From Epiperipatus broadwayi (taxonomy: Eukaryota; Onychophora; Udeonychophora; Euonychophora; Peripatidae): a stretch of DNA of 64,000 bases. Of this stretch, positions 62,400 through 64,000 are shown piece by piece. The stretch lies in NCBI GenBank assembly GCA_028023455.1, contig JAQFVV010012671.1:496001-560000 (forward strand), read 5' to 3'. Within the stretch, counting starts at the first letter, position 1. Each line of letters starts with the position of its first letter. The translations under genes were made by a program, and so were the position numbers. Under the pieces are notes generated by a model. The model made no database searches and was not told the DNA's origin. It saw only the letters and a program-made list of their open reading frames with translations.

Positions 62400-62900
62400 T
62401 CAACTTAGCACATCAGTGACAATGTTTTCAGATGCCTTACAATATTTGGTACAACTGAATTCTTGTAAGAACACTCCTCCTGACATTGTGATTATTGGTT
62501 AAGTAGCTGGGGTTCAAGAATTCAAGGCTTTTATGATCAGTAATCACTATCACCTCTGATCCAAGAAACATTTGTTGAAATTTCTGGAAAGTTAGTGCTT
62601 CTTTCTCAGTAACCATCTAGTTTATTTTTGGATCCTTTAAGAAATAGCTAATGAAATAGAGGGCTCCTGTTTACCCATCTTCTTGGATTTGGGATGTTAC
62701 CCCTAATCCATAGCCACTACTATCAGTTTGTATGATAAAGGCTTTATTAAAATCAGGAAAATCTGGTATGATTTGCTCTAAAAATCCTATTTTAATTTGG
62801 GAAACTGCCTCACCTTATTATTCAGTTCAGTTCCATCTTTCCTTACTAATTTTAATAATGGTTCCAAGTGACCCATGAGTTTTGGATAGAAATGATTGTA
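62400..62900 (-). pseudogene. Gypsy RNase H
   Basis: Thumb remnant THGSLGTIIKISKE near 62880, then AFIIQTDSSGYGLGVTSQ near 62755-62700, EKEALTFQKFQQMF near 62610 and VIVITDHKSLEFLN near 62540. These give the D, E and D positions of RNase HI-type domains. Stops interrupt it. Confidence 0.75.
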
Positions 62901-63054
62901 AAAATGGCATAGGCCTAAAAATGACCTGATTTGTTTTTTGTTTTCTGTATTGCACTAATCTTATCTGGGTGAGGTCTGACCCCATTACAACTAATAATAT
63001 AACTTAAGAAGACTACCTCATTGCATATTAATGTACTCTTCTTGAAATTAATTT

Positions 63055-63600
63055 TTATCTCCTTATCATAGCACTCTTTAAAAATAAATTCAGATATTGA
63101 AGATGTTCTTCAATAGTAGATAATGTGATGATAACACTGTCTACATAGACATCTGCTACACATTTAATTTCAGGAGAAAGGATTTTATTCAGGCATCCTA
63201 TTAAACCAGCACCACTATTAATCAATCCAAATGGCATCCTATTAAATTAATAGCTAAACCCTTTATATCAGAGTGCAGTGTATTCACAGTCTTCTGGATG
63301 GAGTTCTATCTGCCTATAACTTGAGTTTAGGTTAAAAGTAGAGCTTACTTTTTTATTACCAAATTTTATGAATAAGTCATGTTGGGGTGATGGTATATTC
63401 CTATCTGGAATGGTTATTTTGTTTAGTTGCCTGGCATCTAAATAAAATCTCATCAACCCATCTTTCTTCTTCATTGTTACATTAGGATTGCAATATGGTG
63501 AGGAGCATTTTGAGATTATTCCCCAATCAAACATTTTTTGGATTTGTTTGTTTATTTGATCCTGACATTAGTATGAGGTTGGGTATATTTTGGATTGAAA
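63055..63600 (-). pseudogene. Gypsy reverse transcriptase
   Basis: MFDWGIISKCSSPYCNP, KKKDGLMRFYLDARQLN and VSSTFNLNSSYRQIEL are RT fingers and palm. The motif A aspartate position reads FNLNSSY where DL-x-S-G-Y is usual. After a break near 63245, MPFGLINSGAGLIGCL and ADVYVDSVII follow; the catalytic YVDD is YVDS. Two catalytic positions are therefore lost. Confidence 0.85.
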
Positions 63601-63769
63601 TGGTTGGTTTTCAAATAGTTTAATTCTTTGTTGGAATCTTTCTATCACTACTGTTATTTCTGAAAATATGATATATTCTTTGCATTACAGATTGCAATTT
63701 CTTTACATCATCAACTATGATCAAATTCGATTCTGCAATTTTTTTTTACTTAAAAGTGCTTCTGGGATG

Positions 63770-63960
63770 TTTGATATCATGCAATCAATTTCATGTAGGT
63801 CACAATTCAGCAGTAATGTCATCTTGATAACTTTGTCACTTACACTGATTGATTTATTCTTGAAAATTAATTGTATATTTGCTCATGTGTAGAAAGTCTG
63901 CCCCTAAGATGACTTCATGAATGAGATCATTTAAGATAAGAAAGACATGATAGATACATG
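63770..63960 (-). pseudogene. Gypsy protease, C-terminal part
   Basis: LNDLIHEVILGADFLHMSKY is read on the minus strand, ending near 63870. ILG-x-DFL is the conserved final block of retroelement aspartic proteases. The catalytic DTG is not in view. Confidence 0.6.
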
Positions 63961-64000
63961 TTTGAAAGACATGGTAGATACATGTTTGATTGACTGTTAA

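Larger units (their letters stand above)
61090..64000 (-). mobile_element. Ty3/gypsy-type retrotransposon pol relic, continues beyond the window
   Basis: The minus strand carries, in order from the right edge, protease end, RT, RNase H, integrase zinc finger, integrase core and GPY/F module. RT and RNase H before integrase is the Ty3/gypsy order. Frameshifts and stops are frequent. No LTR is seen; gag and the upstream part must lie beyond 64000. A 23-bp tandem near 63945-63990 (with ATACATGTTTGA) adjoins it. Confidence 0.85.

Overview
This window is non-coding DNA of an AT-rich animal genome (by eye about a quarter G+C), probably an invertebrate. No host gene could be recognised. Almost all that can be identified is mobile DNA in decay: two related Penelope-like retroelement copies, a fragment of a third, an RTE-type LINE, a Ty3/gypsy pol relic, a ZBED5-like hAT transposase relic, an older LINE tail, tRNA-derived SINEs, several families of short inverted-repeat elements (MITEs) and simple repeats. 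This mix of RTE LINE with TGATGA tail, Penelope-like elements with GIY-YIG nuclease, ZBED-type hAT and tRNA-derived SINEs is common in lophotrochozoans (molluscs such as cephalopods) and some cnidarians. The sequence alone does not settle the phylum. Reading frames are short, riddled with stops, or low-complexity.

Layout. 0-5 kb: two MITE-A copies, a LINE C-terminal relic on the minus strand (2.9-3.5 kb) and two tRNA-like SINE-A copies (4.3-4.5 kb). 5.8-7.4 kb: three copies of a roughly 210-bp repeat, one inverted. 7.8-9.3 and 11.0-12.6 kb: two Penelope-like copies in the same orientation, both starting at the same point inside the reverse transcriptase; the second is flanked by direct repeats. 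13-14.3 kb: an LTR fragment and a MITE-C copy. 19.66-21.03 kb: a TIR-bounded element carrying a 12-bp TTAGGG-like array. 22.2-28.3 kb: MITE-B, a pair of 83-bp direct repeats around a hairpin, a second MITE-C copy and a tandem array of about 355-bp units. 29.8-30.7 kb: an old duplicated unit. 31.5 kb: a long ATT microsatellite. 32.3 kb: a Penelope-type nuclease fragment on the minus strand. 37-41.6 kb: SINE-A, a broken hAT gene with one recognisable terminal repeat, and a 1.6-kb Tc1/mariner-like TIR element holding a nested SINE. 41.8-42.9 kb: MITE-A and a 32-bp perfect inverted repeat. 48.5-49.0 kb: two tRNA-derived SINEs head to head, forming a 0.5-kb palindrome. 49.6-53.9 kb: two near-identical 1.9-kb repeats around a 0.5-kb non-coding interior, best read as an LTR element without genes. 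56.9-59.8 kb: RTE LINE, minus strand. 61.1-64.0 kb: Ty3/gypsy pol, minus strand, running off the right edge.

Nothing here forms an operon or pathway. Each autonomous element (Penelope-like, RTE, gypsy, hAT) carries frameshifts, stops or changed catalytic residues, so all look inactive. The least damaged coding remnant is Penelope copy 2 (two frameshifts). The points most worth checking are the shared 5' breakpoint of the two Penelope copies, the gene-less LTR pair, the SINE palindrome and the telomere-like array inside a TIR element.
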